Origin: Micromonospora sp. WMMD812
GTDB taxonomy: Bacteria; Actinomycetota; Actinomycetes; Mycobacteriales; Micromonosporaceae
NCBI RefSeq assembly: GCF_027497215.1
Contig: NZ_CP114904.1
Span: 6,168,501-6,232,500 of the forward strand
DNA length: 64,000 nt
Reading direction: 5' to 3'
Positions 22,605-31,070 of this stretch are shown here, piece by piece. The first letter of the stretch is position 1; every line of letters starts with the position of its first letter. Both the position numbers and the translations under genes were made by a program. Under the pieces are notes generated by a model that saw only the letters and a list, made by a program, of their open reading frames with translations, was not told the DNA's origin and did no database searches.

Positions 22605-23096
22605 GTGCCAACGCGTGGCGTCGTATACGTCCACTCGACCCCGCTCGCCGTGTGCTCGCACGTCGAGTGGGCGATCGCGCGCGTCCTCGCCGCGCCGGTC
22701 AACCTGCAGTGGACCGCACAGCCCGTCGACCCCGGCGCCCGCCGGGCGGAATGCGGGTGGACCGGTCGTCCGGGGACGGGCGCCGAGCTGGCTGCTGCCC
22801 TCCGGCAGTGGCCCATGATCCGTTTCGAGGTCACCGAGGAGCCGAGCCCCGGCGCGGACGGCGAGCGCTTCATGCACGTCCCGGGGCGCGGCCTGTTCCG
22901 TGCCACGGTCGGCGCGGCCGGCGACATCCAGCTCGGCGAGGACCGGTTGCGCAGCATCCTCGCGACCGCCCGCGCCCCCGAGGCGATCGCCCACGCGCTG
23001 GACAAGGCGCTCGGCACCGCCTGGGACGCCGAACTCGAGCCCTACCGGTACGCCGGGGACGGCGCTCCGGTGACTCTGCTCACTCGGGTCGGCTGA
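22605..23096 (+). CDS. DUF3145 family protein
   Basis: A 163-residue protein of the actinobacterium-specific DUF3145 family, recognised by its start TRGVVYVHSTPLAVCSHVEW, the internal WTAQPVDPGARRAECGWTG and the C-terminal helix LEPYRYAGDGAP. The function is unknown; the family is strongly conserved in actinobacteria and usually monocistronic. GTG 22605 follows GGGAGG at 5 bases. Confidence 0.85.
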   Translation: MPTRGVVYVHSTPLAVCSHVEWAIARVLAAPVNLQWTAQPVDPGARRAECGWTGRPGTGAELAAALRQWPMIRFEVTEEPSPGADGERFMHVPGRGLFRATVGAAGDIQLGEDRLRSILATARAPEAIAHALDKALGTAWDAELEPYRYAGDGAPVTLLTRVG

Positions 23097-23171
23097 CCGC
23101 CGTGGTGGGCCCTCCCACGAGGGCCGGCCACCGGAAGGTCAAGTTGCCCCGATACGAGGTGATCTGGTGGT

Positions 23172-24902
23172 ATGGGCGGCGTGCCGATTCGCCCGCGCCG
23201 CGCCGGCGTCGCCGTCGCCGCCCTGACCGCCCTGCTCGTGTCCGGCTGCTCCACCGGCCCGGGCCGCGCCGGGCCGGCCCCGTCCGCCCCGACCTCGGCG
23301 CCGGTGGCGACACCCACCACGACACCCGGGGCCGATCCCGCGGCCCGTGCCGCCGCTCTGGTCGGCACGTTGGGCGACGAGGACCTGGTCGGCCAGGTGC
23401 TGATGCCGTACGCGTACGGCAGCGCGGCGACGAAGGTCTCACCCGGCTCCGCGGCCGGCAACCAGGCGCTCGCCGGGGTGAACACCCCCGCCGAGATGAT
23501 CGCCAAGTACCGGCTCGGCGGGCTGATCCTGGTCGGCTTCAGCGCCGACGACCCGACCAAGGGCAACCAGGAGACCACCAACGTCGACAACCCGAAACAG
23601 GTCCGCGAGCTGACCACCGGACTGCGCGAGGCGGCCGGGCGGCTGTCGACCGGTGCCGCCCCGTTCCTGATCGGCACCGACCAGGAGTACGGCGTGGTGA
23701 CCCGGATCTCCGACGGCGTGACCGTGCTGCCCAGCTCGCTGGCCGCCGGAGCGGCCGGTGACCCGGCGCTGACCGAGGCCGCCTGGCGGGCCGCCGGCGC
23801 CGAGCTGGCCGCGATGGGGATCAACCTCGACTTCGCACCGGTCGCCGACGTGCTCGCCACCCGCAGCACCGTGATCGGCTCCCGGTCGTTCGGCGGCGAC
23901 CCGAAGCGGGTCTCCGCGCAGGTCGGCGGCGCGGTCCGCGGACTCCAGGCCGCCGGGGTCGCCGCCACGCTGAAGCACTTCCCCGGGCACGGGCACAGCG
24001 CCGCCGACTCGCACCAGGAGCTGCCGGTGATCACCCAGTCCCGGGCGGCGCTGGAGGCGGGCGCCTGGCCGTCCTTCAAGGCCGGGATCGACACGGGGAC
24101 CATGGCCGTGATGTCCGCCCACCTGGACGTGCGCGCGATCGATCCGGGCACCCCGGCGACCTTCTCCCACAAGCTGCTCACCGACGTGCTCCGCAACCAG
24201 CTCGGCTTCCAGGGCGTGGTGATCACCGACGGGATGAACATGGCGCCGGCGAAGCGCTGGTCGCCGGGGGAGGCCGCCGTGCGGGCGCTGAACGCCGGCA
24301 ACGACCTGATCCTGATGACCCCGAACGTCGGGCAGGCGTACGACGGCCTGCTCGCCGCGCTGCGCGACGGTTCGCTGCCGCGGGCCCGGCTGGTGGACGC
24401 GGTGACCCGGGTGCTGACCATGAAGTTCCGGCTGGCCGGGCAGCCGGCGCCGGCGATGTCGACGCTCGACGACCCGGCGCACCGCGCGGCGGCCCAGGCG
24501 CTCGCCGGGGCGGCGGTGACCGTGCTGCGCGGCTCCTGCGGCGCCCCCGTCCGCGGCCCGGTGACCGTCACCTCCTCCGGAGGGCGGGACCGGACCCGGG
24601 CCCTGCTGACCGAGGCGCTGAAGGCCGCCGGGGTGCCGGTGGCGCCCAGCGGCGGGACGGTGGTGCATCTCGTCGGCTACGGCGACGGCGCCGGTGACCT
24701 GCGCGCGGACGCCGCCGTGACGGTCGCCCTGGACACCCCGTACGTGCTGGGGAGCGCGAAGTCGCCGACGCTGCTCGCCACCTACTCGTCGAGCGGGGCG
24801 TCGATGACGGCGCTGGCCGCGGTGCTGGCCGGGAAGTCCCGCCCGGGCGGCCGGTCGCCCGTGGTGGTCCCGGAACTGCCGGCCACCACCTGCGGCAGCT
24901 GA
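23172..24902 (+). CDS. Glycoside hydrolase family 3 lipoprotein (beta-N-acetylhexosaminidase, NagZ-like)
   Basis: A 576-residue secreted lipoprotein with lipobox LVSGC (C25). The GH3 TIM barrel spans about residues 65-400. It contains LKHFPGHGHSAADSH (K268-H273), the KHFPGHG loop diagnostic of NagZ-type N-acetylhexosaminidases, and the nucleophile in VVITDGMNM (D353). A C-terminal domain of about 150 residues (VTSSGGRDRTRALL onward) may be the GH3 second domain, missing in the shortest NagZ enzymes. It probably removes N-acetylglucosamine from wall muropeptides outside the cell. The signal peptide follows directly after the start ATG. Confidence 0.9.
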   Translation: MGGVPIRPRRAGVAVAALTALLVSGCSTGPGRAGPAPSAPTSAPVATPTTTPGADPAARAAALVGTLGDEDLVGQVLMPYAYGSAATKVSPGSAAGNQALAGVNTPAEMIAKYRLGGLILVGFSADDPTKGNQETTNVDNPKQVRELTTGLREAAGRLSTGAAPFLIGTDQEYGVVTRISDGVTVLPSSLAAGAAGDPALTEAAWRAAGAELAAMGINLDFAPVADVLATRSTVIGSRSFGGDPKRVSAQVGGAVRGLQAAGVAATLKHFPGHGHSAADSHQELPVITQSRAALEAGAWPSFKAGIDTGTMAVMSAHLDVRAIDPGTPATFSHKLLTDVLRNQLGFQGVVITDGMNMAPAKRWSPGEAAVRALNAGNDLILMTPNVGQAYDGLLAALRDGSLPRARLVDAVTRVLTMKFRLAGQPAPAMSTLDDPAHRAAAQALAGAAVTVLRGSCGAPVRGPVTVTSSGGRDRTRALLTEALKAAGVPVAPSGGTVVHLVGYGDGAGDLRADAAVTVALDTPYVLGSAKSPTLLATYSSSGASMTALAAVLAGKSRPGGRSPVVVPELPATTCGS

Positions 24903-24922
24903 CCCCCGGCACGGGCGCCGGG

Positions 24923-26722
24923 TCAGGCCGAGGGCTCCGGCGCCGGCTCGTCGGGCCGGCGGCGCGCGGGCGTGGTGAGCAGCCGCAACGGCGTCTCCTC
25001 CGGCATGGGTGGTGGGTCCGGGCTGGGCACGGTCCGGGGCAGCAGCGCGGCGAGCCCGGCCCGGGTCGCCACCACGATCAGCGTGTCGGTCCGGACCAGC
25101 GGGCGACGCTCCGGCAGGGACCAGATGGTCTGACCGGCCCGACCGGTGCGCATCGCGATCACCCGCACCTCGCCGGGTACGGAAACGTCGGGGCAGTACC
25201 GCCCCTCGATGTCCGAGCCGGCGCCGACCGGGAGTTCGGCGACGAGCAGCACCCGGCGGCCGACCGAGATGGTGTCGATCACCTCGCGGCCCATCATGGC
25301 GGCGGCGAACGCCGGCGCGGCGAGGTACGACACGCTGCGCGAGCGGGTGAGGCCGAAGGTCCGCTGCACCCGTTGGGCGAAGCCGTCGTCGAAGAGCCGC
25401 AGCACGACCCGCAGCTTCCCGTCCGTCCGGCCGGCCTCCTGGTGCGCGGAGCGCCCCAGCAGGGCGGTCTCCAGATTCGTCACGTCGTCCGAGGTGAGCA
25501 CCACCAGCGCCCGGCTGGTCTGCACCGACGCGGCGCGCAGCGTCTCCGCACTCGTGGCGTCGCCGATGACCACGGGCAGCCTGAGCTCCCGGGCGACCGC
25601 CACACCCCGCGCGGACTCTCCCCGGTCGACGCCGACCACGGTCATGCCGAAGGCGTGCAGCTCGTGGAGGACGCGGGTGCCGATGTTGCCCAGGCCGACC
25701 ACGATCACGTGGCCGGCGACCGGGTCGGGGAGCCCGCCGGCGGCGACCTTCAGCCGGGCGTGCACCAGCGCGTCGACGACCAACGCGGTGACCGTCGGCA
25801 CCAGGGCGACGCCGGCGATCGCCAGCACCACCGCGGTCACCTTCTCGACGGTCGAGGCGGCCGGGTCGGCGTCCGCGCCGCCCAACGCCGTGAGCAGGAC
25901 GAGGTAGGCCGCATCGGTGGGTGGCACGCCGCGGGCGTACGCCAGCACCGCGGCGGCGACGGCGAACAGCACGGCCGTCCCGCCCAGCGCCAGGCGCAGA
26001 TTCCGGCCGAAGAGCAGGCCGGTGGTGCGCAGCAGCCGTGGTCGCCGGCGGGGCGGCTCGGTGCGCCGCTGACCGTACGCCCGGACGAGGACCAGGTCGG
26101 CGCTCGCCTCGTCGGCGGGCAGCGTGTCCGGCTCGGGGCCGTCGGTGTCCGCGAGAGCGCAGACGACGTCGGCGGTCGCGTCGAGCGTTCGCCGGCTGGC
26201 CGTACGGAGCCGCTCGTCGTCGCCGAGCCGCAGGTAGGTCGGGGCCTCGTCGCCGAGGGTGGCGGCCACGAACGCCGGGGCGGCGATCTCCGAACCGGAC
26301 AGCACCGCGCAGTCACCGAGCATGGTGGCCACACCCTCGCCGAGCACCGGATTGAACAGGCGGACCACGAGCCGCACGTCCGGGTCCAGCTCGCGAACCA
26401 TCATCGCGGCGTCCACGTTGGTCACGTCGTCCTGGCCGACCAGCGCCACCGCCGCCGCGTGCCGTGCCCCGGCGCGCTCCAGCACCTCCGCGGTCAGCCG
26501 GCGGGCCACCAGGATCTCCGGCCGCAGCGCCGACTCTCCGGTCTCCGGCCCGAACTCCGCGATGTCCGGAGCGTGGTTCTCGGTCAGCGACGGCAGCACC
26601 ACCGTGACCGCGACGCCGTAGCGGTCGACCAGCTCGGCGACTAGGCGGCGGGCGAGGGTGCCGTCGCCGCAGACCACGAACCGCTGGCCGGGTGGGTCGG
26701 CCGGGCTGGTGTGGTCGGACAC
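24923..26722 (-). CDS. Two-RCK membrane protein (TrkA-N domains around a channel-like pair of helices)
   Basis: A 599-residue protein. Residues 12-190 are a TrkA-N/RCK Rossmann domain (FVVCGDGTLARRLVAEL). About residues 240-330 hold two hydrophobic helices with an intervening re-entrant segment, and a second RCK domain follows (VIVVGLGNIGTRVLHEL, then RLFDDGFAQRV). This layout belongs to RCK-coupled potassium channels and relatives, but the pore segment reads VLLTALGGADADP and lacks a recognisable TVGYG filter, so potassium conduction is doubtful. A proline-rich tail follows. GTG 26722 is the likely start. It may regulate ion flux or be a nucleotide sensor at the membrane. Confidence 0.8.
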   Translation of the reverse strand: MSDHTSPADPPGQRFVVCGDGTLARRLVAELVDRYGVAVTVVLPSLTENHAPDIAEFGPETGESALRPEILVARRLTAEVLERAGARHAAAVALVGQDDVTNVDAAMMVRELDPDVRLVVRLFNPVLGEGVATMLGDCAVLSGSEIAAPAFVAATLGDEAPTYLRLGDDERLRTASRRTLDATADVVCALADTDGPEPDTLPADEASADLVLVRAYGQRRTEPPRRRPRLLRTTGLLFGRNLRLALGGTAVLFAVAAAVLAYARGVPPTDAAYLVLLTALGGADADPAASTVEKVTAVVLAIAGVALVPTVTALVVDALVHARLKVAAGGLPDPVAGHVIVVGLGNIGTRVLHELHAFGMTVVGVDRGESARGVAVARELRLPVVIGDATSAETLRAASVQTSRALVVLTSDDVTNLETALLGRSAHQEAGRTDGKLRVVLRLFDDGFAQRVQRTFGLTRSRSVSYLAAPAFAAAMMGREVIDTISVGRRVLLVAELPVGAGSDIEGRYCPDVSVPGEVRVIAMRTGRAGQTIWSLPERRPLVRTDTLIVVATRAGLAALLPRTVPSPDPPPMPEETPLRLLTTPARRRPDEPAPEPSA

Positions 26723-26776
26723 GGCCGCATCGTAGCCGCCCGGTCCAACCCGGACGGAAACGGAAAGTGACGCGCC

Positions 26777-26800
26777 GACGGGCCCGCGGCGGGGCCCGTC
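26777..26800. terminator. Terminator after the second MerR gene
   Basis: Nine-base arms GACGGGCCC (26777-26785) and GGGCCCGTC (26792-26800) with a GCGGCG loop, starting 7 bases after the stop of the minus-strand MerR gene. Confidence 0.75.
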
Positions 26801-26806
26801 GGCCGT

Positions 26807-27706
26807 TCAGCGGTCGGCGCGCAGGGCGGCGATCAGCCACTCCACCGCCGGTACCGCGGGCGGGAACGGCGGCCGCCGGTTGAGCACGCCGATGAGCTGC
26901 CAGTACCGCTCCACCCGGTGGTCGGTGAAGGCGGCCATGTCGTCGGCCAGCTTCCGCCGCTGCTCCGGGGAGAGCGCCGGGTCGACCATCCCGGCCAGCA
27001 CCGCCCGCGCCTCGTCGGAGTCGGGGGCGACGCCGGCGGCCAGCGCCTCCCGTGCCGAGTCGATGGACATCAGGGGTTGCGGCGGCGGGGCGGTATCGTC
27101 CGACCCGGCCACCGCCATGTCGCGTACGCGGCGGCGGAAGTCCGGGTCGGCGACCAGTTCGGCCAGCTCCAGCCAGGCGTCCACCTCCGCGTCGGTCGGC
27201 TCGTCGGGCAGCTCCGCGGGCATCGTGCGCATCGCCTCGGCCAGACCGGCACCGGGGCGGCCGTCGAGGCCGGCGAACACCTCGGCGACGAAGTCGTCGA
27301 TGATCTGCTGCCGCTCCCGGGCGGAGAGGCGGGCCAGGTCGTTCATGAGTCTCAACTCCTCGGTCGTGCTGCCGCGTCGAGTGACCGACCGCAACACCGC
27401 CCGGCGCAGCCGCAGGGTCTGGATCTCCGCGTCCAGCGCCCGGACGTGTGCCTGCGCCACCTCCCGGACGCTGGTCTGCCGGTTCAGGATCCGGCGTACG
27501 TCGTCCAGGCCGATCCCCAGCTCGCGAAGGCTGCGCAGCAGCTCCAGTCGGGCCACCGCGGCCGCGTCGTAGAGCCGGTAGCCGCCGGCCGAGCGGGCGG
27601 TCGGGGGCAGCAGGTCCAGGTCGGACCAGAACCGGATGGTCCGGACCGACAGCCCGGTCCGCCGGGCGAGCTGGCCGATGCTGAACAGGTCGGTGCGGTC
27701 GTTCAC
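26807..27706 (-). CDS. MerR-family transcriptional regulator
   Basis: A 299-residue MerR protein: HTH at residues 8-75 (FSIGQLARRTGLSVRTIRFW, GGYRLYDAAAVARLELL), a coiled coil at about residues 82-115, and a C-terminal effector domain of 180 residues that is helical, acidic and free of cysteine, so it is not a metal or redox sensor; it resembles antibiotic/multidrug-type MerR sensors. The GTG at 27706 (MNDRTDLFSIG) is chosen because it begins the domain and lies 7 bases after a MerR-type -10 box. An autoregulatory operator is directly upstream. The divergent 72-residue gene is a possible target. Confidence 0.88.
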   Translation of the reverse strand: MNDRTDLFSIGQLARRTGLSVRTIRFWSDLDLLPPTARSAGGYRLYDAAAVARLELLRSLRELGIGLDDVRRILNRQTSVREVAQAHVRALDAEIQTLRLRRAVLRSVTRRGSTTEELRLMNDLARLSARERQQIIDDFVAEVFAGLDGRPGAGLAEAMRTMPAELPDEPTDAEVDAWLELAELVADPDFRRRVRDMAVAGSDDTAPPPQPLMSIDSAREALAAGVAPDSDEARAVLAGMVDPALSPEQRRKLADDMAAFTDHRVERYWQLIGVLNRRPPFPPAVPAVEWLIAALRADR

Positions 27707-27713
27707 GTCGGTC

Positions 27714-27744
27714 ACCCTCCCGTCTCCAGTCGCTGGAGAGTCAA
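27714..27744 (-). promoter_or_regulatory. MerR-type autoregulated promoter with CTCCAG dyad, probably leaderless
   Basis: On the minus strand TTGACT (27739-27744) and GAGGGT (27714-27719) are 19 bases apart, and the spacer begins with the dyad CTCCAG-CGA-CTGGAG (27724-27738). The distance from the -10 box to the GTG is 7 bases, so the mRNA probably begins at the start codon. The GGGAGG here may look like a ribosome-binding site, but it coincides with the -10 box. The layout is the same as at 4262-4292. Confidence 0.75.
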
Positions 27745-27800
27745 CCCGATCGGCCGGAATCCGGTCGCGCGGCCCGCGGCCGACCTGACAGCCTCGACGG

Positions 27801-28019
27801 ATGGGAGAGGCACAGGGATTCCGGTACGTCGAACGGGCCGACGGCGCCGTGGTGATCATGCACCACGGTCGCGTCGCGGGCACGCTGCGCGGTGGCCGGG
27901 CGGCACAGTTCCTCGCCGAGGTCGACGACGAACCGCAGCTGGTGATGGCGCGGTGGACCGGCAACTACCGCCGGGGCAACGAGCGGACCGCGAAGCGGCA
28001 CCCGCGCAACCAGGGGTGA
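27801..28019 (+). CDS. Conserved small actinobacterial protein, 72 residues
   Basis: Starts MGEAQGFRYVERADGAVVIM and continues HHGRVAGTLRGGRAAQFLAE, then MARWTGNYRRGNERTAK with a basic end. Short proteins of this shape (an HHGR-x-AGTLRG beta-hairpin, an FLAEV helix and a GNYxRGNERTA motif) are widespread in streptomycetes and relatives, with no known function. Basic C-terminus and small size would fit nucleic acid binding (inference). It diverges from the MerR gene and shares its intergenic promoter region, so it could be controlled by that MerR. Confidence 0.75.
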   Translation: MGEAQGFRYVERADGAVVIMHHGRVAGTLRGGRAAQFLAEVDDEPQLVMARWTGNYRRGNERTAKRHPRNQG

Positions 28020-28026
28020 CCACCGC

Positions 28027-28059
28027 GAAGGGCCCGCGCTCACCGAGCGCGGGCCCTTC
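28027..28059. terminator. Bidirectional terminator, GAAGGGCCCGCGC core
   Basis: Fifteen-base arms GAAGGGCCCGCGCTC and complement around a 3-base loop between the convergent 72-residue gene and accD. It shares the core GAAGGGCCCGCGC with the terminator at 41629-41663. Confidence 0.85.
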
Positions 28060-28069
28060 GTCGTCAGAG

Positions 28070-29494
28070 CTACAGCGGGATGTTGCCGTGTGCGCCCCGG
28101 GCGGCCGGGGCCGCGGCGAGCGCCTCGGCGATCCGGCGCCGCGTCTCCGCCGGCTTGATCACGTCGTCGATCACCCCGATCTCCAACGCCCGGTTGACCC
28201 CGCCGGCGACCCGGACCTGCTCCTCGATCAGCTGGGCCCGCAGCGCCTCCCGCTCCTCCACCGGAGCGGCGGCGAGCCGCTTGCGGTGCAGGATGTTCAC
28301 CGCCGCGCTCGCGCCCATCACCGCGACCTCCGCGTTCGGCCAGGCGAAGACCGCGGTGGCGCCGAGCGAGTGCGAGTTCATCGCGATGTACGCGCCGCCG
28401 TACGCCTTCCGGGTCACCAGGGTCACCCGGGGCACCACGGCCTCGGCGAAGGCGTGCAGCAGCTTCGCCCCGCGCCGCACCACGCCGTCCCACTCCTGAC
28501 CGAGGCCGGGCAGGTAGCCCGGCACGTCGACCAGCACGATGAGCGGCACGCCGAGGGAGTCGCACATCCGCACGAACCGGGCTGCCTTCTCCGCGCTGGC
28601 CGCGTCGAGGCAACCGCCCAGCCGCAGCGGGTTGTTGGCGATGACGCCGACCGTCCGGCCGGCGAACCGGCCGAGCGTGGTGACGATGTTCGGCGCCCAC
28701 TTGGCGTGCAGCTCCACGCCCGGCGCGTCGAGCAGCGCCTTGACCACCGGCTTCACGTCGTACGCCCGGTTGGTCTCGGTCGGCATCCGGGCGGCCAGGT
28801 CGTGCCCGTCCTCGCCGCCGGCCGCCACGTCGTCCGGGCAGAGCCGGCCCTGGTGACCGAGCAGCGCGGCGAGCTTGCGCGACTCGGCCAGCGCCTCCCC
28901 GTCGTCGGCGCAGGTCACGTGGACCACGCCGGAGCGGCGGCCGTGCGGCTCGGGGCCGCCGAGGCGCTCCATGTCGACCTGTTCACCGGTCACGCTGCGG
29001 ACCACCTCGGGGCCGGTCACGAAGATCCGGCCGGCCCCGCTCATCACCACGATGTCGGTCAGCGCCGGCCCGTACGCCGCGCCGCCGGCCGCCGGGCCGA
29101 GCACCACAGAGATCTGCGGCACCCGGCCGGACGCCCGGACCATCGCCGCGAAGACCTGCCCGACGGCGTCGAGCGCGACCACGCCCTCCGCCAGCCGGGC
29201 GCCACCGGAGTGCCAGAGACCGAGCACCGGCACCCGCTCCCGCACCGCGGTGTCGATCGCGTCGACGATGTGCCGGCACCCCTCGCTGCCCATCGCGCCA
29301 CCCATCCTCGTCGCGTCGGTGGCGTACGCGATGGTGGGCGTGCCCTCGATCTCACCGCGCGCCCACAGCACCCCGGACGTGTCCCGGGGGGCCAGCAGGC
29401 GCAGCGAACCCGCGTCGAACAGGGCCCGGAGGCGGACCTCTGGATCCCGGTAGTCCGCTGTCGCGGTGTCCTCGTCGAGGGCGGTGGTGGTCAC
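28070..29494 (-). CDS. accD: Acyl/acetyl-CoA carboxylase carboxyltransferase beta subunit
   Basis: A 474-residue carboxyltransferase transferring CO2 from biotin to acyl-CoA to make malonyl- or methylmalonyl-CoA. The two crotonase-fold halves hold the oxyanion loops: LGLWHSGGARLAEGVVAL and VLGPAAGGAAYGPALTD in the N half, and LIVLVDVPGYLPG and ARKAYGGAYIAMNSH-like sequence (RKAYGGAYIAMNSHSLG) in the C half. It is shorter than typical PccB (about 530) but complete. GTG 29494 follows GGAGG. As the last gene of the fatty acid synthase operon it should supply malonyl-CoA, parallel to accD6 in mycobacteria. Its biotin carrier must be encoded elsewhere. Confidence 0.9.
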   Translation of the reverse strand: MTTTALDEDTATADYRDPEVRLRALFDAGSLRLLAPRDTSGVLWARGEIEGTPTIAYATDATRMGGAMGSEGCRHIVDAIDTAVRERVPVLGLWHSGGARLAEGVVALDAVGQVFAAMVRASGRVPQISVVLGPAAGGAAYGPALTDIVVMSGAGRIFVTGPEVVRSVTGEQVDMERLGGPEPHGRRSGVVHVTCADDGEALAESRKLAALLGHQGRLCPDDVAAGGEDGHDLAARMPTETNRAYDVKPVVKALLDAPGVELHAKWAPNIVTTLGRFAGRTVGVIANNPLRLGGCLDAASAEKAARFVRMCDSLGVPLIVLVDVPGYLPGLGQEWDGVVRRGAKLLHAFAEAVVPRVTLVTRKAYGGAYIAMNSHSLGATAVFAWPNAEVAVMGASAAVNILHRKRLAAAPVEEREALRAQLIEEQVRVAGGVNRALEIGVIDDVIKPAETRRRIAEALAAAPAARGAHGNIPL

Positions 29495-29517
29495 GTGAGC
29501 CTCCAGTGGCTGTGGTC

Positions 29518-30744
29518 TCAGGCCCGCGCGAAGACGAGAGCCACGTTGTGGCCGCCGAATCCGAACGCGTTGTTCAGCGCGGCGGGGACCTCCATGTGGC
29601 GCGCCTTGTGGGCGGCCACATCCATCGTGAGGGCTTCGTCCGGGTCATCGAGGTTGATCGTCGGGGGGACGACACCGTTGCGGATGGCCAGGATGGTGGC
29701 GATCGACTCCAGCGCACCGGCCGCGCCGAGCAGGTGCCCGGTCATCGACTTGGTCGCGGACAGCACGGGGTGGTCGCCGAGCGCCTTGTGCAGCGCGCCG
29801 ATCTCCAGCATGTCGCCGACCGGGGTCGACGTGGCGTGCGCGTTGACGTGGACGATGTCGCGCTTGGCGATGTCCGCGTCGGCGATGGCCCGGGAGATCG
29901 CCCGGATCGCGCCCTCACCCTCCGCGTGCGGCTGCACGATGTCGTACGCGTCGGAGGTGATGCCGGCGCCGGCGAGGCGGGCGTACACCCGGGCCCCCCG
30001 GGCGGCGGCGTGCTCGGCCCGCTCCAGAACGACGATCCCCGCGCCCTCGCCGAGGACGAACCCGTCCCGGCCCTTGTCCCACGGCCGGGAGGCGCGCTCC
30101 GGATCGTCGTTGCGGGTGGACATGGCCCGCATCGAGGCGAAACCGGCGATCGGCAGCGGGTGGATGACCGCCTCGGTGCCGCCGGCCACCACCACGTCGG
30201 CGCGGCCGGCCCGGATGATGTCCAGGCCGAGCGCGATCGCCTCCGCACCGGTCGCGCAGGCGCTGGCCACCGAGTGCACGCCGGCCTTCGCGCCGAGCTC
30301 GAGCCCGACGAAGGCGGCCGGGCCGTTCGGCATCAGCATCGGCACGGTGTGCGGGGAGACCCGGCGCGGCCCGGAGGCCTCCAGGATGTCGTCCTGGGCG
30401 AGCAGGGTGGTCGCGCCGCCGATGCCGGAGCCGACGCTGACGGCGAGCCGCTCCTGGTCCAGCCCGGCGTCGGCCAGCCCGGCGTCCGCCCAGGCCTGCC
30501 GCGCCGCGATGACCGCGATCGCCTGGGACCGGTCCAGCCGGCGCAGCTTGACCCGGTCCAGCACCTCGGACGGCTCGACGGCCAGCTGCGCGGCGATCCG
30601 TACCGGCAGTTGTGCCGCCCACTCCTGGGTGAGCGCACTCACCCCGGAGCGGCCGGCGACCATGGCGTCCCAGGTCGACGCGACGTCCCCGCCGAGCGGG
30701 GTCGTCGCGCCGAGCCCGGTGACGACGACGTCGGGGCGAGTCAT
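29518..30744 (-). CDS. fabF: 3-oxoacyl-ACP synthase II (KAS II)
   Basis: A 408-residue elongating ketosynthase. The Cys-His-His triad is C163 in SVASACATGAEA, H303 in HVNAHATSTPVGD and H337 in SMTGHLLGAAG, with a Gly-rich C-terminus (NNAFGFGGHNVALVF). It condenses malonyl-ACP with acyl-ACP. The start ATG 30744 lies 2 bases after the acpP stop, so translation is coupled to the carrier it uses. Confidence 0.95.
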   Translation of the reverse strand: MTRPDVVVTGLGATTPLGGDVASTWDAMVAGRSGVSALTQEWAAQLPVRIAAQLAVEPSEVLDRVKLRRLDRSQAIAVIAARQAWADAGLADAGLDQERLAVSVGSGIGGATTLLAQDDILEASGPRRVSPHTVPMLMPNGPAAFVGLELGAKAGVHSVASACATGAEAIALGLDIIRAGRADVVVAGGTEAVIHPLPIAGFASMRAMSTRNDDPERASRPWDKGRDGFVLGEGAGIVVLERAEHAAARGARVYARLAGAGITSDAYDIVQPHAEGEGAIRAISRAIADADIAKRDIVHVNAHATSTPVGDMLEIGALHKALGDHPVLSATKSMTGHLLGAAGALESIATILAIRNGVVPPTINLDDPDEALTMDVAAHKARHMEVPAALNNAFGFGGHNVALVFARA

Positions 30745-30746
30745 GA

Positions 30747-30986
30747 TCAGGACTGCGCCTCGATGTAGGAGACCGCGTCTCCGACGGTCTTCAGGTTCTG
30801 CACCTCGTTGTCCGGGATCTTGACGCCGAACTTCTCCTCGGCCGCCACCACGACCTCCACCATGGAGAGCGAGTCGACGTCCAGGTCGTCGGTGAAGGAC
30901 TTCCCCTCGGCCACGTCGTCCGGGTTCACCCCGGCAACCTCCTCGAGGATCTCGGCGAGGCCGGCGGTGATCTCGTCACGGGTCAT
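30747..30986 (-). CDS. acpP: Acyl carrier protein
   Basis: A 79-residue acidic carrier with the phosphopantetheine attachment motif DLDVDSLSMVEVV (serine of D-S-L near residue 39) and the typical four-helix pattern. It carries growing acyl chains for FabH and FabF. It is followed at once by fabF and preceded by fabH with an 84-base gap. Confidence 0.96.
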   Translation of the reverse strand: MTRDEITAGLAEILEEVAGVNPDDVAEGKSFTDDLDVDSLSMVEVVVAAEEKFGVKIPDNEVQNLKTVGDAVSYIEAQS

Positions 30987-31070
30987 TGCGGTGGGTTCCT
31001 CTCATCGGGTTGATCGCGTCGGCGGCCTCGCCGCCGACGTTCCGTCGGCACGCACGTGCCGAGGCGGGAC

